From Cycas panzhihuaensis (Eukaryota; Cycadophyta), in the NCBI GenBank assembly GCA_023213395.1, contig CM041465.1, positions 67,091,741 through 67,155,740 on the forward strand: a stretch of 64,000 nucleotides of DNA. Direction: 5' to 3'. Below, in pieces: positions 46,291 to 58,656 of this stretch (the first letter of the stretch is position 1; every line of letters begins with the position of its first letter). A program made the translations under genes and the position numbers. A model generated the notes under the pieces. That model did not search any database, had not been told where the DNA came from, and saw nothing but the letters and a program-made list of their open reading frames with translations.

Positions 46291-48539
46291 CACAAAGTAT
46301 TATAACCTTGTTATTTGAAGTTAGAGCATGCATTTGTTTATGCATATTTCTAATCCTCCACCTATAGTGGCATAATATCATAGAATTTAGATTTTCCTTT
46401 ATTTCATTTTCTATGTCCTCTTACTATATGTGATACTACTCTATTAGGATTTTCTTTTATATATGACTCTTTGTAATCAATCTTGAGACTTGCATGCTTT
46501 AAGGTCATGTTTCCTACATGCATATTATGTCCACTTACAATTGTCCTTAAGGGAAAATTATGAAAATATATGGGAATGACATGCATTATGGAAATTGTAT
46601 TACGGAGATAAATTTTGGGAATAAGTGATATAAGTTTAAGTGTGGAATTGCATATAAGAAACATACAATACAAACAGTAGATTGCATGAGGGGAGATATA
46701 TATGGATATATATTAAAGATAGGTTATTAAAAAGCATAATCCATAGATAAGTTATACCAAGGGGAAAACTAGGGAGGGAAGCATATACAAGGATTTAAAT
46801 GGAGAATGTGATATATGACAATTAAGTTCATAAAAGAAAATGAATTTATGGGTGATGAAGGTAATATTATATAGAATGAAGGGTAAATAAATCTAGATCT
46901 ACGAGTAAATTTAAGATTTGATAGGTATAAGGAAACTAAGTGGGGAATAAGGGATAGTCATTCCTTATGGGAAAAGGGTTTTGGTAGTAACATGTGAATA
47001 TGATTTATAGAGTAATGCAAAGGGTTAAAGGGAAAACATATATAGTAATAAGAAGGTTGTTGGTAGTGAGAGTGGGGATGTAGATGAGGAAAAGATAAAG
47101 CTTTATTGAGAGGGTTTATAATGATAGTATTAAAGGTTGAAACTTCTCAAGAGAGGTTTAAAGAAGAAGGAATATAGAGGTGGATAAAGAGATCTCTTAG
47201 GAAATCAGTCATGAAAATGTATCTCAAGTAGAACAAGAATCTCATATATTAGGAATAAGGAACTTAGAGCTTTAGGTTTTAAGTTATTTATATGATTGTA
47301 TTATGTAGGGGATGGGATATTTTATGAGGCTATATAATTTAGAAGGTCAAGATGAATAAGGATACTTCCAGGTAAATGTAAAATAACATCAAGATTTAAA
47401 ATAAGTACCCATTTTAAGTCATCTCATATCTTAGACTTTTTGTCAAGTTGCTTATTTATAGTGATTTTCTCACTTAACTCATGTTATTTGTCATGTCCTC
47501 ATCTTGTTCATTTGATATGCTCTTCTCTAAGTTCTTTTTGAATTGGATTGATTAGTTCTTCATGTGTGTCATGCAGCCACTTATTTTACGACTCAACTAG
47601 GCTCCTTGCTATATTATTCCTTAATCTGATTAGCTAGCTTTTCTTTATTCTTTTCTTTTGCCCTCTCCTTATAGGCTCTCAGTATTCCTCGAATCCTGTA
47701 TAATACCTCCTTATTATCTTCTTTTTAATATTTTTTCTTAAAGTTGCTTAAGTCCTCTATATTATAGTCCATTGGTAGACATCCGACTACCTTATAATCC
47801 TTTTATCAAATTCGAAAAGAAAATCCCTTAAGAATTATTCCTAGTTAAAGCAATCTCTTAAGAGTTCACATATCACTCATCCTAATGTTTTATTACTAAA
47901 ATATAGATAAATAATTAAGATGAAATGCTCATTTTTTATATGAGGTGAAAGTTTAAGACTATTATTATCTTATCTAGCCATGCTATGGGTCGCATTTCCT
48001 TATCTCCAATGAAAATAGGTATGTTTGGATCTATCATTATATATTAACTTTAAATAATGGTTAATATATCAAATCAAGTTAAAAATACATCAAATAATAT
48101 CTGAAAATAATAACTTTTATAATAAAATATTAACAGTTTGACGAAATCAAATTCTAACACTTGTAATAAAGTTATGGCCCTTTAAGGGTATGCTATAATT
48201 AGGGTTTTTTGAGACTACAATAGTACTTGTTACTAAAATATTGATAACATTTGACTCCATAACTAATGGATCTTAAACCATTTCTAACAAAAAATAGATT
48301 TTGAGACATACAAAAATAAAAAATATTTAAAGTTAATCAAACACCTATAACTAAAGTTATGATCATTTAAAGTTATAATAACAAATTTTAAACCCTAAAA
48401 ATTATAACAAATAGTAAGACAAAATTAAATTCTCCATAATTGTTGTAATTTCCCTATATTCATATTAATTTTTGTAATTAAATTCATGATTATTCTTTTA
48501 AAATTATTTTATTTATACTGTAAAACATGCATATCCTTG

Positions 48540-48835
48540 ATAGGATCATAATGAAGCTTTAATAGCACTTCAAGTGATCTTAAATTATATCTACTTATTT
48601 AAATACTAAAGAAAATTAAAATGAAAGTAGAATAGGCAAAATTTTCCTAATAACTAAATGCCAAAATAACTCAGAAAAATAAAACTTATAAAATAACTAT
48701 CTTATTAAAAAACTAATTTTAACAATAATATCAACACTAAAATACCAACTTCATAATAAAAGAAAATAAAACCTCCTTAATAATAATAATAAAACTGACT
48801 TATAATAAAACACCAACTTCTTCTTAAAGGGTTAA
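48540..48835 (-). repeat. diverged dispersed repeat, copy 2
   Basis: Second copy of the repeat at 45945-46290, alignable by eye but strongly diverged. Confidence 0.5.
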
Positions 48836-49789
48836 GATTGACATATTTTAAAGCATAAAGTAGGGTTGAGGTGATTTGAATCTAAACATTCTTTGAGAAA
48901 TGCATGGGAAGAGATGCCGTAGGGCTTACACATAATCACATAAGAATTTGAATTTAAATTTCTCAAATAGGACCTATAAATAGATCCATCAATAATTTAA
49001 AAGTTAATTGAGGCTTAGACTTAAATTAATGTTATAACTTATCTTAGTAGAAAGTAGAGCATAACGTCAAATTCAAAAGACATAGGTGAATGCCCAAGAA
49101 GGGGTTATGAGGGGTGAACTAGGGCAAATCCACATTTATTAATTTCCACAATTATGTCATAAGAGCTTTAAAACTTCAATGCAAATTCCATAAAGTATAA
49201 AATCCATCATAGAAAACATTTAATATCATGGATGTAGAGAATTGAGTATCAAGGAAATAGATGTTCACAAGCGATAGTGGATACAAATGAAAGGTAGTTA
49301 GATGTTTAGGCATTGATGTCATAAAGTAAAGTAAGAAAATTGAAGATTGATTATGAGTAGTGTCAGACACTAATTAAAGCAAAAATCAAAGACTGACTAG
49401 ATTCCAACAAAAAAATTGAAGTTTAATTCAAAGTTATAAAGTCACTGCAGGTCACGAAATTTAAATAAGCATGGTAGTAAGGTAAGTGGGAAAGATATTT
49501 TTAAAAAAATTATTTATCCGAAAATATTTTTTTAACTAAATTATAGTATATATTTTTTTGAGTTATAATCTTTTAGTCCCCAAGTGTTTAGCCCATGGTT
49601 GTATGGAGAAAGAGAGCTAACTTTATTTTTGGTACTATACACTACTATTTTAAAATTTTGAAGATAATTACATTTGTAATAAAATTAGCTATGGTGTGCA
49701 TTGAGTAAAAGTTTTAGTATTATTAATTTATGAAAGAAGGTTTTTCTCTTTTTTTAATTTATTGTGTGCATTGAGTAAACGTTTTTGAT

Positions 49790-50880
49790 GATGAATGGTT
49801 TATAAGAATATGTTGAAGGGAAAGTTGTCAAGGATAATACTAATGCTATTGCTTGGGCTAAATATGATGCCCTAAATAGAGCGACAATAGGGATTACCAA
49901 TCTCTCAATGGGCAACTTGATGAAAAATATTAAAAATGTCATAATATGTAAAGAAATCTAGGATATAATAATTTTTATGTTTGAAACTAAGAATGATGAA
50001 AGGGTCATGATGTTGAGAAACCAATTGTATAGCTTTAAGTTGATTGCATCTATGGTTGACCATACCAAATATGAAAAGGGTATTACAAATCAATTAAGTA
50101 TTACTAAATACAATGTCACTGATATGGAGTTGATTATCTTTGAGGAATTTACCTAAAATATATAAAAGCTTTATCATAAGTTTTCTAATGATAGACAAAT
50201 TTAACACTATAACTTTTAATGATTTGGAAGATTATAAACTATGGAAAATCTATACATTTTATGAAAGACTATTAGAAGACACAATTTCGTTAGTAGAATT
50301 GAAAGAATTAAAATGATTAGCATATTTACAGGAGGAGAAATAAATAATCAAGCTATTTATCTAATTATTTATCAGATAGGAAATCAAATCAATGATTTTG
50401 ATAAGGTATAGTACATTAACTCAAGGATTCCTAAATGCATGATAAGTAAATTAGAATGATTCAGACACAAGAGGTGACTAGTCAAACAATGACACTTAAT
50501 AATGATATAATGTTAAAATCTAAAATTATTAGAGAGGTTCTCATCATTACATCTAACAATGAGTATTACTACATTAAAGATGTAATATATGTACTCGCTG
50601 TAATGAAGAACTTGATATTTATTAGTGAGATTGAGGGTCATAACATGAGTGTTCCTTTTGAGTGTGTTAAATGTACCATCATAGATTGTAAAAGGAAAAT
50701 TATAGTTATAGGTGTCAATGACAATGAAAATGATAAATATACAAATCAAAGAATCCTTAGTATAAATATAACATTAAAAAATCAATTATGACATAAAAGG
50801 ATGAGATATTTGTAGTTAATATTTAAATTGAATATGATTTTCCTATACTTTCAATTAGAAATGGTTTGTGTGAATTTTGC
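49790..50880 (+). pseudogene. copia gag-protease fragment
   Basis: The first part gives a copia Gag (UBN2) pattern: AIAWAKYDALNRATIGI, then VMMLRNQLYSFKLIA, VTDMELII and LRNLPKIYKSF. From 50456 the open 111-codon segment has YYIKDVIYVLAVMKNLIFIS, the conserved 'IKDVLYVPxLxxNLLS' before integrase. Just after its end (about 50790) the frame reads L, stop, HKRMRYL, matching 'LWHxRLGHL' with TGG changed to TGA. No LTR was found at either side. Confidence 0.75.
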
Positions 50881-53800
50881 ATATTCAATTAAGATTAAGA
50901 TCGTAAAATAAATTAAGATTAAGATCAATAAATTTAAAATAACAAGTCATAAATATGAGCTATAAAATATGGATATAACATGAAATATAAAATACATAAA
51001 AATAAAATATAAATCATAATATAAGATAATAACTTTAGGAATAATGGTCATCTTGATTATTGGTTATAAATGTATTTCACCTTATAAATATCAAATAATA
51101 TTAAAGAACCTCTAAGATAACCTATGGTGAATACATGAATATGTGAGCTTTAAAACTACATATTTTAATAATGCTTACCAATTAATGTCTATACAAATGT
51201 CCATATCTGTATGTTGATTATGTACAAGATTTGATGGAGGACTAATATAATAATGAATGATATACCATCAATTATTCTCTAATGCTCCCCAATAATGCTT
51301 AATCTTATCTTTCTTATTTTGTCACACTGTTATGTAGTTATCTTCATTATTAAACAACTTTATGCGTGCTTTATTATTTGCTTTCTCGTCTTCTCTAATA
51401 CATGAGAAGTAATTTTTTGCCACCTTACTTAGACTCATGAATAATATAGAACTTGAGCTTTAATGAAAAGATAAAGTACCATACTTGATTATGATAAAGG
51501 TTATTTGGGTAACCTTTATAAGTTAGAGCTACAAAATAAATTATAAAAACGTTAAAGTAATATAGCCAAAGGTGAGAAATCTATATAGGCCAATGAGGAC
51601 ATGATGGGAACCCATATAGAAGTAAACAAGCATATAACTTCAAGCTTGTTAGATTTCATGAAATAATGATTTGAGCCAAAGAAAGGCATAACTAGAATTA
51701 AGAAAGTTTACAATAAGGTTCAAGCTACTATTGAGCTAGAACTACAAGAGTCTAGCTTATTTAGTACCTTCAAATAATAGGTGTCTAGGTTGGGTGCTTA
51801 GGGTAATTAAGCAAATCCATTAATTCAACAATAACAATATATACTAAGAATAAGTATGGATTAGGTTAAGAGAGTGCCTAAAAAGGCTCAAGAGTTGGGG
51901 GTATATATGCTAACTTGAATTCCTTAATAAATGAGCATAATATACACTCCTTAAATAAGGAGGAACTAATGAATAAAGTGGAATTTATTAAAATATTACA
52001 AGCTAAGATAATGAAATCCATGGAGAGTCTCACCTAAGTCAAGTAGGAGGTATATAAGATGAAGGGTAATATATAACTAGTGGATTAATAACTAATCTTA
52101 TGATTAAAAGAAGTATTGATATATAGGGTGAGAGGACTATTTACAAGAGGGAAAACTCAAAGTTGGCTTAGAAAAGCCAAGGAGTGGACACAAGGTATAT
52201 GAACTTTTGTAATTAAATGATCATATTTTAAGGATTAGCCATTTAAGAGGGTAGATTAGCTTATCAAAGGGAAAGTAAACTCAGAGTTACTATGCTATTA
52301 TTAGTGTACCGACTACAAATAGGTAGGAGGTATTTTGAAAAGCAAATAGAAAATCTTATGATAAGCATTTCGATAATACCCATTACTCATAAGAAAAGAG
52401 ATTAGATGTATTAAAGCCTTAGAACAAGAAGAATAAAAATGGAAAAATGGATAAGATGTGAGAATATAAAGAAAATAATTCAACTTCTATTGACTTGAAT
52501 CTATACTTTTTGTCTTCTAATTTCTACCTTCCTTCCTATCACATTCATCATTATTTTGAAGTCCAATGGTTTGTTGTCCCTCTTTGGTCTGTCATCTATA
52601 GAGGTAAATCCACATGGTAATCTTGGGTTATGGAAAGAAGCCCAATAATAATGGAAGTAATATATGAGCCAAAGCTATTACGTGTTGATATTTATTAGTC
52701 TCTAAACAAAGATTACATGCTAGTTTGTTGATATTACCTATTAGCTTTGCTCCTATTATATATCATAAACTTGCTGCCCTTGGGTATCTAACTGTAATGT
52801 AAGTTCATTTAGGGTAGTCAATGTATTTCTAAAATATTTTGATATTTAATATATATAGATTCGATCATAAACTTTCATTATTAAGAGTATTCTATTAGCA
52901 AGATGGTGGATAAATATATCATAACTTTATAATGTAAATGTTTGAGAGAAATATACACTTTTCGTCACTTTTCGTCTCTTTTCTTTTTGTCACTTGAGAT
53001 AATTTTGTCGATACCATATGCTAATTAATTGAAAAATTTAATGCCCATTCATATAAAGTCCAACTATCACATTATTTTTAATATGATTCACAATTGAAAA
53101 ATTCATTAAATAATTTAAGAAATTATAACTCTAAACAAATATTTTACATCAAGAAAAAATACAATTCTACTAAGTGTATTTGTAACCTAATATTAGTGTT
53201 GAAGTCAAAACGTTTCAAACTATTGCTTTAGAGAAAATTATTAGTTTTGTAAGATAAGTTGAGGTCATGTAACAAGCATAAACCTTTAATACATCTCTCT
53301 TAGGCAACCTATACCAAGTTGTTGCCAACTTGACTTATAACTTTATAAACACCAAGGCCACAAATTGATTAAACCTTTTGGTTGATAGATCCAAGATTTT
53401 TCAACAAATCGTGTTAGATAACAAATAGATAAATTATGATAAGTAGCTTGCTAACTAATAATTTCAAATCAATACCCTTACCTTTCGTAGTAATTATTAT
53501 GCATTCTCTATAAAAGAAATGTATGTAATATTTAAAGTTATATGGCTAAAGAACTTAAAAAGATATGCATTAAACCATGGCCAAATTTTATTTATTTTTG
53601 ATGGAATGAAAAGTTCCACTATTTCTTTGAGATCTCTTCTTCCAAATCTAAAATTAAACCTATGTCATATATGAGCCAAAGAACAATAGTCTGTATTCTT
53701 TAGTTATATACAATGTACATTCAACTGATAGAAAAGTCAATTTAATAATAATCAAATTGATAATCAACTATGAAAGTGTTTGGGACCTGAATACAAGAGC

Positions 53801-55464
53801 TTCCTAAAGTTTTCCCAAGCTATGAGGGAAGAGCATTTCAAAAAGGGAGGGACGTGTTGCAAACCTTGCAACTAATTATAGATAATAATAACCCAATTAT
53901 TCAAAGAGACATAACTCAAGGTTATGCCTTATTAAAGGGGCATGTCATCAATATTTAAATGCTGTAGAACCATGTAAACATATCACATTTTATTCAATAT
54001 AGTAAAGTATATTTCTTTAAGAAATATTCGTTAAAACTTACCTTGTTTTGGATTGTAGACATGAGAGACCCACTACATCCTACTAAAATAATTATATTAT
54101 ACTAATACTAAATTTCTTGCAAAATTATATAATTGATCATGACACATTAAGGAAAATGGCATTCATAAAATCATTTTTAAACTCATTAAATAAAACACTT
54201 AGATTTTAAGTTGTTTGCATTTAAACTTTCTAGTCCACCAATATCTAAACACTTTGAAAAATTATATTCTATCATTACCTATAAAAATGTATGCTTGCAT
54301 CTTTTTTACGACATTTTGATATTCAATGCATCATGAAAAATGTGTTTTAGGTATACGAACACAATCCTACAAGGTCTAGATGCAAATAAATATTATGGAA
54401 AGACCTTAGCATATGCATTCAACTAACATGAAGTTAAATTCTTAGATTGCATCCTATCAAGTTAATTAGGACAACATCAAAACAATGATTAAAGGATGCA
54501 CCACTCTAAAATAAATACTTCTAAACACAAATGATTCTTGGAATTCATACATAATGGGTCATTGCAAATAATGCACAAGAAATTACACTATAAAGGTAAT
54601 AACAAAGAAGAAGAGTCATAAAGGGATTTCTTCAAGCAGATCCAAAAGCTAACAAAAAAAAAATTCACAAGAGTCAAACAATTGATAATAACAACTCTAA
54701 CATTAGAAGTCATAGATTTCACAAGGCGATTTGAACTTGAATGTCATGGCTTTGGCATAGGAATGGAGGTAGTAATAATGCATGCATAAGAAAAGATTAA
54801 AATGCTTTAAAATCCATATGTAAAACAATAAAGGAAGACTGATCAATTTATGAGAAATGAGCATTTCCTTGTTATGTGTATGGCATTACAAAACGACAAT
54901 AAGACCTTATGTAAAATCTAAGTCTTTCGTCCTATACAAGAAAGGAAAGCAAACCTCAATATGAAATACTCGCAATGAATATGCAGAAATCACCCTATAC
55001 TCATCAATGGCGACCAGAAACAGGTGTCAAAGAGGATGAGAAACTCAAATGCATTAATAACCATCAAATATTGGAAATAAATATTGTCGCACTTCATTGT
55101 TGACTTGCGAAAATAGGAGACAAAAATTACGCCTTTTGTGCCCCTTCTATTGACATATTCAATTATGTCAAAGCAAATCCACTTGAAAAATGGAATGAAG
55201 TTTTTGAAACAATATATGGGAACGGGACAAAACCAGCCATTACAACTATCACAAATTCAATCGGTTGATTCTTGTTGCCAAGACTAACATATCCAATAAC
55301 CGTAGTAAACATATTTCTGTTGTTTGACATTAAAAAACTACACTACCATGCCAAATAGGAAGGATCCAATAACTCTGATAATGAATCGATTTATACAGTC
55401 ATTGATAATAACTCTGATATAACGATGTGGGTAGCGTGTGGACAAGATAGGAGAAGAAGGTATG
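50881..55464. other. intergenic DNA, no gene seen
   Basis: AT-rich, no coding similarity on either strand. The last few hundred bases are the 3' flank of the F-box gene. Confidence 0.5.
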
Positions 55465-56697
55465 CTAGTTGGATGAATCAACTAAATCCTCCAAACAGGG
55501 TTGGAACTCATGGGCCTTCAAAACTCTGACCCTGTCAATCAAACAATTGCCGTCACGCAGTGGATACCACAGATTCTCAGAGACGTTAAAAGCCAATATA
55601 TTTGTAGGATTGGTGTGTGTGCACAGGCAAATAATATCTCCATGTGCAATTACATCGAAATCGCACCAATATCTTGTGAAGCCTGCTCGGAGAATGTACC
55701 TTTTGAACATCTGAGGTGGCATTCGCGAGATTTCCTGCCAGGTTGCCTCGCTGTCCCTGAACGCAAGCGCCCACACTGTCAGACCTTCGGCACACGCGTC
55801 GGGGTTATCGTGCAATGGCAGACCTACCACGAGAAGCTTGCCTCCGCTTTCGGCAATCATCGGAAATTTCACCTGCGGTAATTCGACGTTCATGCTATCA
55901 AGGCAGCCACTCGCCCTTACCTTAATGCTCCGCGGGCTCAAGTAGACTTCGGAAGGGTCCCACAACCCCTTCTGTATATCGAAAAAATGCATTCCATCAA
56001 AATATCTATAATCGAAACAGAGATACAATATGCCGTTACAAATTGTGGATTTGTTCAAATACTGCCACTGCAGTGGATTTGTTGGAACGTCGAAGAGATC
56101 CCATTCCTCTGTAGAGGAATCGTATATTGCCATTGCTCTCGAGTTCCACACAGTTCCCTTGTATCCGCTGCCTATTACAATGACTTTGTATTGTGTTTTC
56201 ATACCACTCGATCTGTCAATGACAATGTTCATCAGGGGATCGACTTTTGTCCTAACCTTGACGGGTGGAAGTACCTTCAATTTCTTGAGAACGGGATTGC
56301 ACACGAAATAATGAAATTCTCCATAAGATTGTTGTATGATGCCACAAACCAAGCCACCTGCAGAAGCCTTTACGCATACTTTATGAATAGGCAAACAATT
56401 AGAGAGGGATAACGGACGAGCATACCACTTATTGGAAGTAGAATCGTAGATCCAGAATGCTTGATTCCCTTTTTCAAGAAATGTAAACAATGTTGGATTT
56501 CTGGAATGTTTACAAACACTCTGTAAACGCCTCCTGCAGAGAAACTTATTTGATAAAATAATTTCATTCCATTTCTTACACACTGCTTGAAATGTAACCA
56601 ATGACCGAACAGGTAGAAGGCTCAGCATTATTTCCAGCAAATCTTCAGGAACATCACTCCATATCGCCGTATCCATCGGTGCAACCGCAACATCCAT
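55465..56697 (-). CDS. F-box protein with kelch-like repeats
   Basis: An intact 410-codon frame without introns. Residues 13-56 are an F-box (DVPEDLLEIMLSLLPVRSL, then VCKKWNEII), which binds SKP1 in an SCF ubiquitin ligase. The rest resembles kelch/F-box-associated repeats that recognise substrates, for example FWIYDSTSNKWYARPL, MAIYDSSTEEWDLFDV, HFFDIQKGLWDPSEV and ILAFNVSENLWYPLRD. It probably acts in nucleus or cytosol in selective protein turnover. Substrate unknown. Two Met codons, 1 and 8, could start it; I take the first. A TATA-like site lies at 56781-56788, about 85 bp upstream. GC content is visibly higher than the flanks. It is the only gene here that looks functional. I cannot assign an orthologue. 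Confidence 0.93.
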   Translation of the reverse strand: MDVAVAPMDTAIWSDVPEDLLEIMLSLLPVRSLVTFQAVCKKWNEIILSNKFLCRRRLQSVCKHSRNPTLFTFLEKGNQAFWIYDSTSNKWYARPLSLSNCLPIHKVCVKASAGGLVCGIIQQSYGEFHYFVCNPVLKKLKVLPPVKVRTKVDPLMNIVIDRSSGMKTQYKVIVIGSGYKGTVWNSRAMAIYDSSTEEWDLFDVPTNPLQWQYLNKSTICNGILYLCFDYRYFDGMHFFDIQKGLWDPSEVYLSPRSIKVRASGCLDSMNVELPQVKFPMIAESGGKLLVVGLPLHDNPDACAEGLTVWALAFRDSEATWQEISRMPPQMFKRYILRAGFTRYWCDFDVIAHGDIICLCTHTNPTNILAFNVSENLWYPLRDGNCLIDRVRVLKAHEFQPCLEDLVDSSN

Positions 56698-56780
56698 ATC
56701 GTTAATGCCCTGCTACACGATTTTGAACGGCACCTGCAGTAGTCGAATATGGCACTTGGCAATAAACGCAACTTAATTCA

Positions 56781-56788
56781 TTATAAAT
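56781..56788 (-). promoter_or_regulatory. TATA box of the F-box gene
   Basis: Minus-strand CCTATTTATAATG lies about 85 bp before the ATG. This leaves room for a start site about 30 bp downstream and a 5' leader of about 55 nt. Confidence 0.55.
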
Positions 56789-56799
56789 AGGTGTGGATT

Positions 56800-57950
56800 T
56801 CCAACGTTTTATTATATATTAAATTATTACCGACTTCTGGCCATACCATCGTACCGTATCATCACGGGCAACTTACGTTTTGGCGCGCGTTCGTAAAATT
56901 TACGACATAAAGTAAATCACCAATGGTCAAGCGCTTTTGAGAAAAATCATTGAAAATCCCACCCATTTCTTGGCCAAAGAAAGCTCCAACTAAATAATCC
57001 AATTTCAACAAACAAACATAGTCAAAAATAAATTTGACTATAAAATATTCTTTTAGGAACCAAAGAACACCGTACCACATACACTCTATGGAGATTTTAT
57101 CAATCAATTTAAATGCATTCCAAACCGCCACATAGTCTTTGCAAAAGTTAACTTGGCCAAGACCCTTGGTAAGGAGATCACCCTTTGCATTGGAAAGAAA
57201 CTATTAGTCCATAAGTTCTATTATTTTAACATTTTAAATTCTCATTTAAAGTTATGAAGAAAATTGAACATTTTGGTAAATTTTGCCCTTTACTTATTTC
57301 AAAGCCCTGTTTACAATCTCCATACATTATAACTTTGAATAATGACAAGGAAAAGGTCTCATGCTTCTACTCGTCTTTCCCACCTCTTTAACTGGTCAAC
57401 GGCTTCTCTAATATCATTAAAGACACTCAATTGTCTCTTAGAGCCTTGACCAAGGTTAGATGATCTTGTCTTAGTCAAAAAAATATAATTGTATTCACAT
57501 TAGTCAAAGTCCAACTTGTCCAAGAATCTTATCCCCTAAGAAGACTAAATTAGTCATGCAAGATGGTTGCTCTAGCAAAGAAGTATGTAAAGTATGAACT
57601 ACTTTGCTACACTAAATTACATTAAATTATTATTTTAATGGAGAAAGATCTGTTGAATGTTAACCTAAAAGATATCCTCCCATAGTAATATGCATGGATA
57701 TTCATTATCTGCAATGCATAATTTCATTGATAATTATTTCATTGTTGAAGTTGGTATGCTCAATTTTTTGAATCTTTAGGAGTCTAAAGTTTATGTCATA
57801 AAATTGATATATCACCTGATAAATCTAAGGATCAAACAATTTCATATATTTATACTATAACCGTAATATAGGTGACACTATGCATTCCTTTACATCGTGG
57901 TTAAAGATCTCCTCCTTTGTTTTCATTTAGATCTTACATTTCATAGAGCC
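56800..57950. other. intergenic DNA upstream of the F-box gene
   Basis: No supported gene. An 89-codon minus frame (57131-56862) has no recognisable domain. Confidence 0.5.
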
Positions 57951-57955
57951 TAGGT

Positions 57956-58532
57956 TGTAACATTCTAAAATCTAGTCAAAACTATACCATGTAACCATTC
58001 AAATCGAAGGCCTCTAAATAAGGATTCCAATGATTTAGACGAAAGTCAATTCTGGCATCTCTATCAAAAGTTATAACCATTTAAAGTTAGCCTGCCAATT
58101 TTGGAGAAGTTTTTACCAACTTTTATTTAAGCAGTATTAAGGATAATATCATCCAGTCTGGCCAACTTCTAATTGAAGTATTTTTATCACTATATATAGG
58201 AAGTTTGGGTAGCATCCCAAACCATCGTCGGAGGTTCTTTGGTCACGTATTTTCAGTTCTAGGGCTGCAATTAGCTCGCCCATTTAGGGGTTGTAGTTTG
58301 AAGGGTTCCTCGTCTCAAAAATGGAAGCTTACTTCTTTAGGAAAGACTGGTATTTTATTATAATTTCGCTCTATTTTGGTATTATTTGATAATAAAAATT
58401 ATTATTTACTTATGTAGATTTTATAATTCCTGATCCTTGTTCATTTTCTTGTTGAATAGCATCTAGTTATTGTGTTTTTTGGATTATTACCTATATTTTT
58501 GTGGAAAATAAAAGTGGAACTAGATCACTATA
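57956..58532 (+). repeat. 5' LTR of chromovirus derivative
   Basis: Starts TGTAACATTC and ends CACTATA, where the 3' LTR has CGCTACA, so the CA terminus has mutated. Confidence 0.93.
58191..58198 (+). promoter_or_regulatory. LTR TATA box
   Basis: TATATATA in the context ATCACTATATATAGGAAG is conserved in the 3' LTR (60905-60912). Confidence 0.7.
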
Positions 58533-58534
58533 AG

Positions 58535-58546
58535 TGGTATCAGAGC
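58535..58546 (+). other. primer binding site of chromovirus derivative
   Basis: TGGTATCAGAGC, 2 bp after the LTR, tRNA-Met type. Confidence 0.95.
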
Positions 58547-58656
58547 TTCGTCTTGAGGGGAAAGGGTAGAGGTAAAAGCTTAGAAAGGTCAAAATTCCCC
58601 CCCCAAGGGAAGCAGCAACATAATTGAGGTCAGGAAAAAAGCTCATTCATAAGAAG

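Larger units (their letters stand above)
44601..49789. other. repeat-derived intergenic DNA, no gene seen
   Basis: No coding similarity. A TATA-bearing stretch (45290-45330, GGTTATATATAGGCA) could be a solo LTR. Segments 45945-46290 and 48540-48835 are diverged copies of one repeat. Confidence 0.45.

Noticed and set aside
56862-57131. 89-codon minus-strand ORF upstream of the F-box gene
   Set aside because: No domain or convincing start; compatible with chance in AT-rich DNA.
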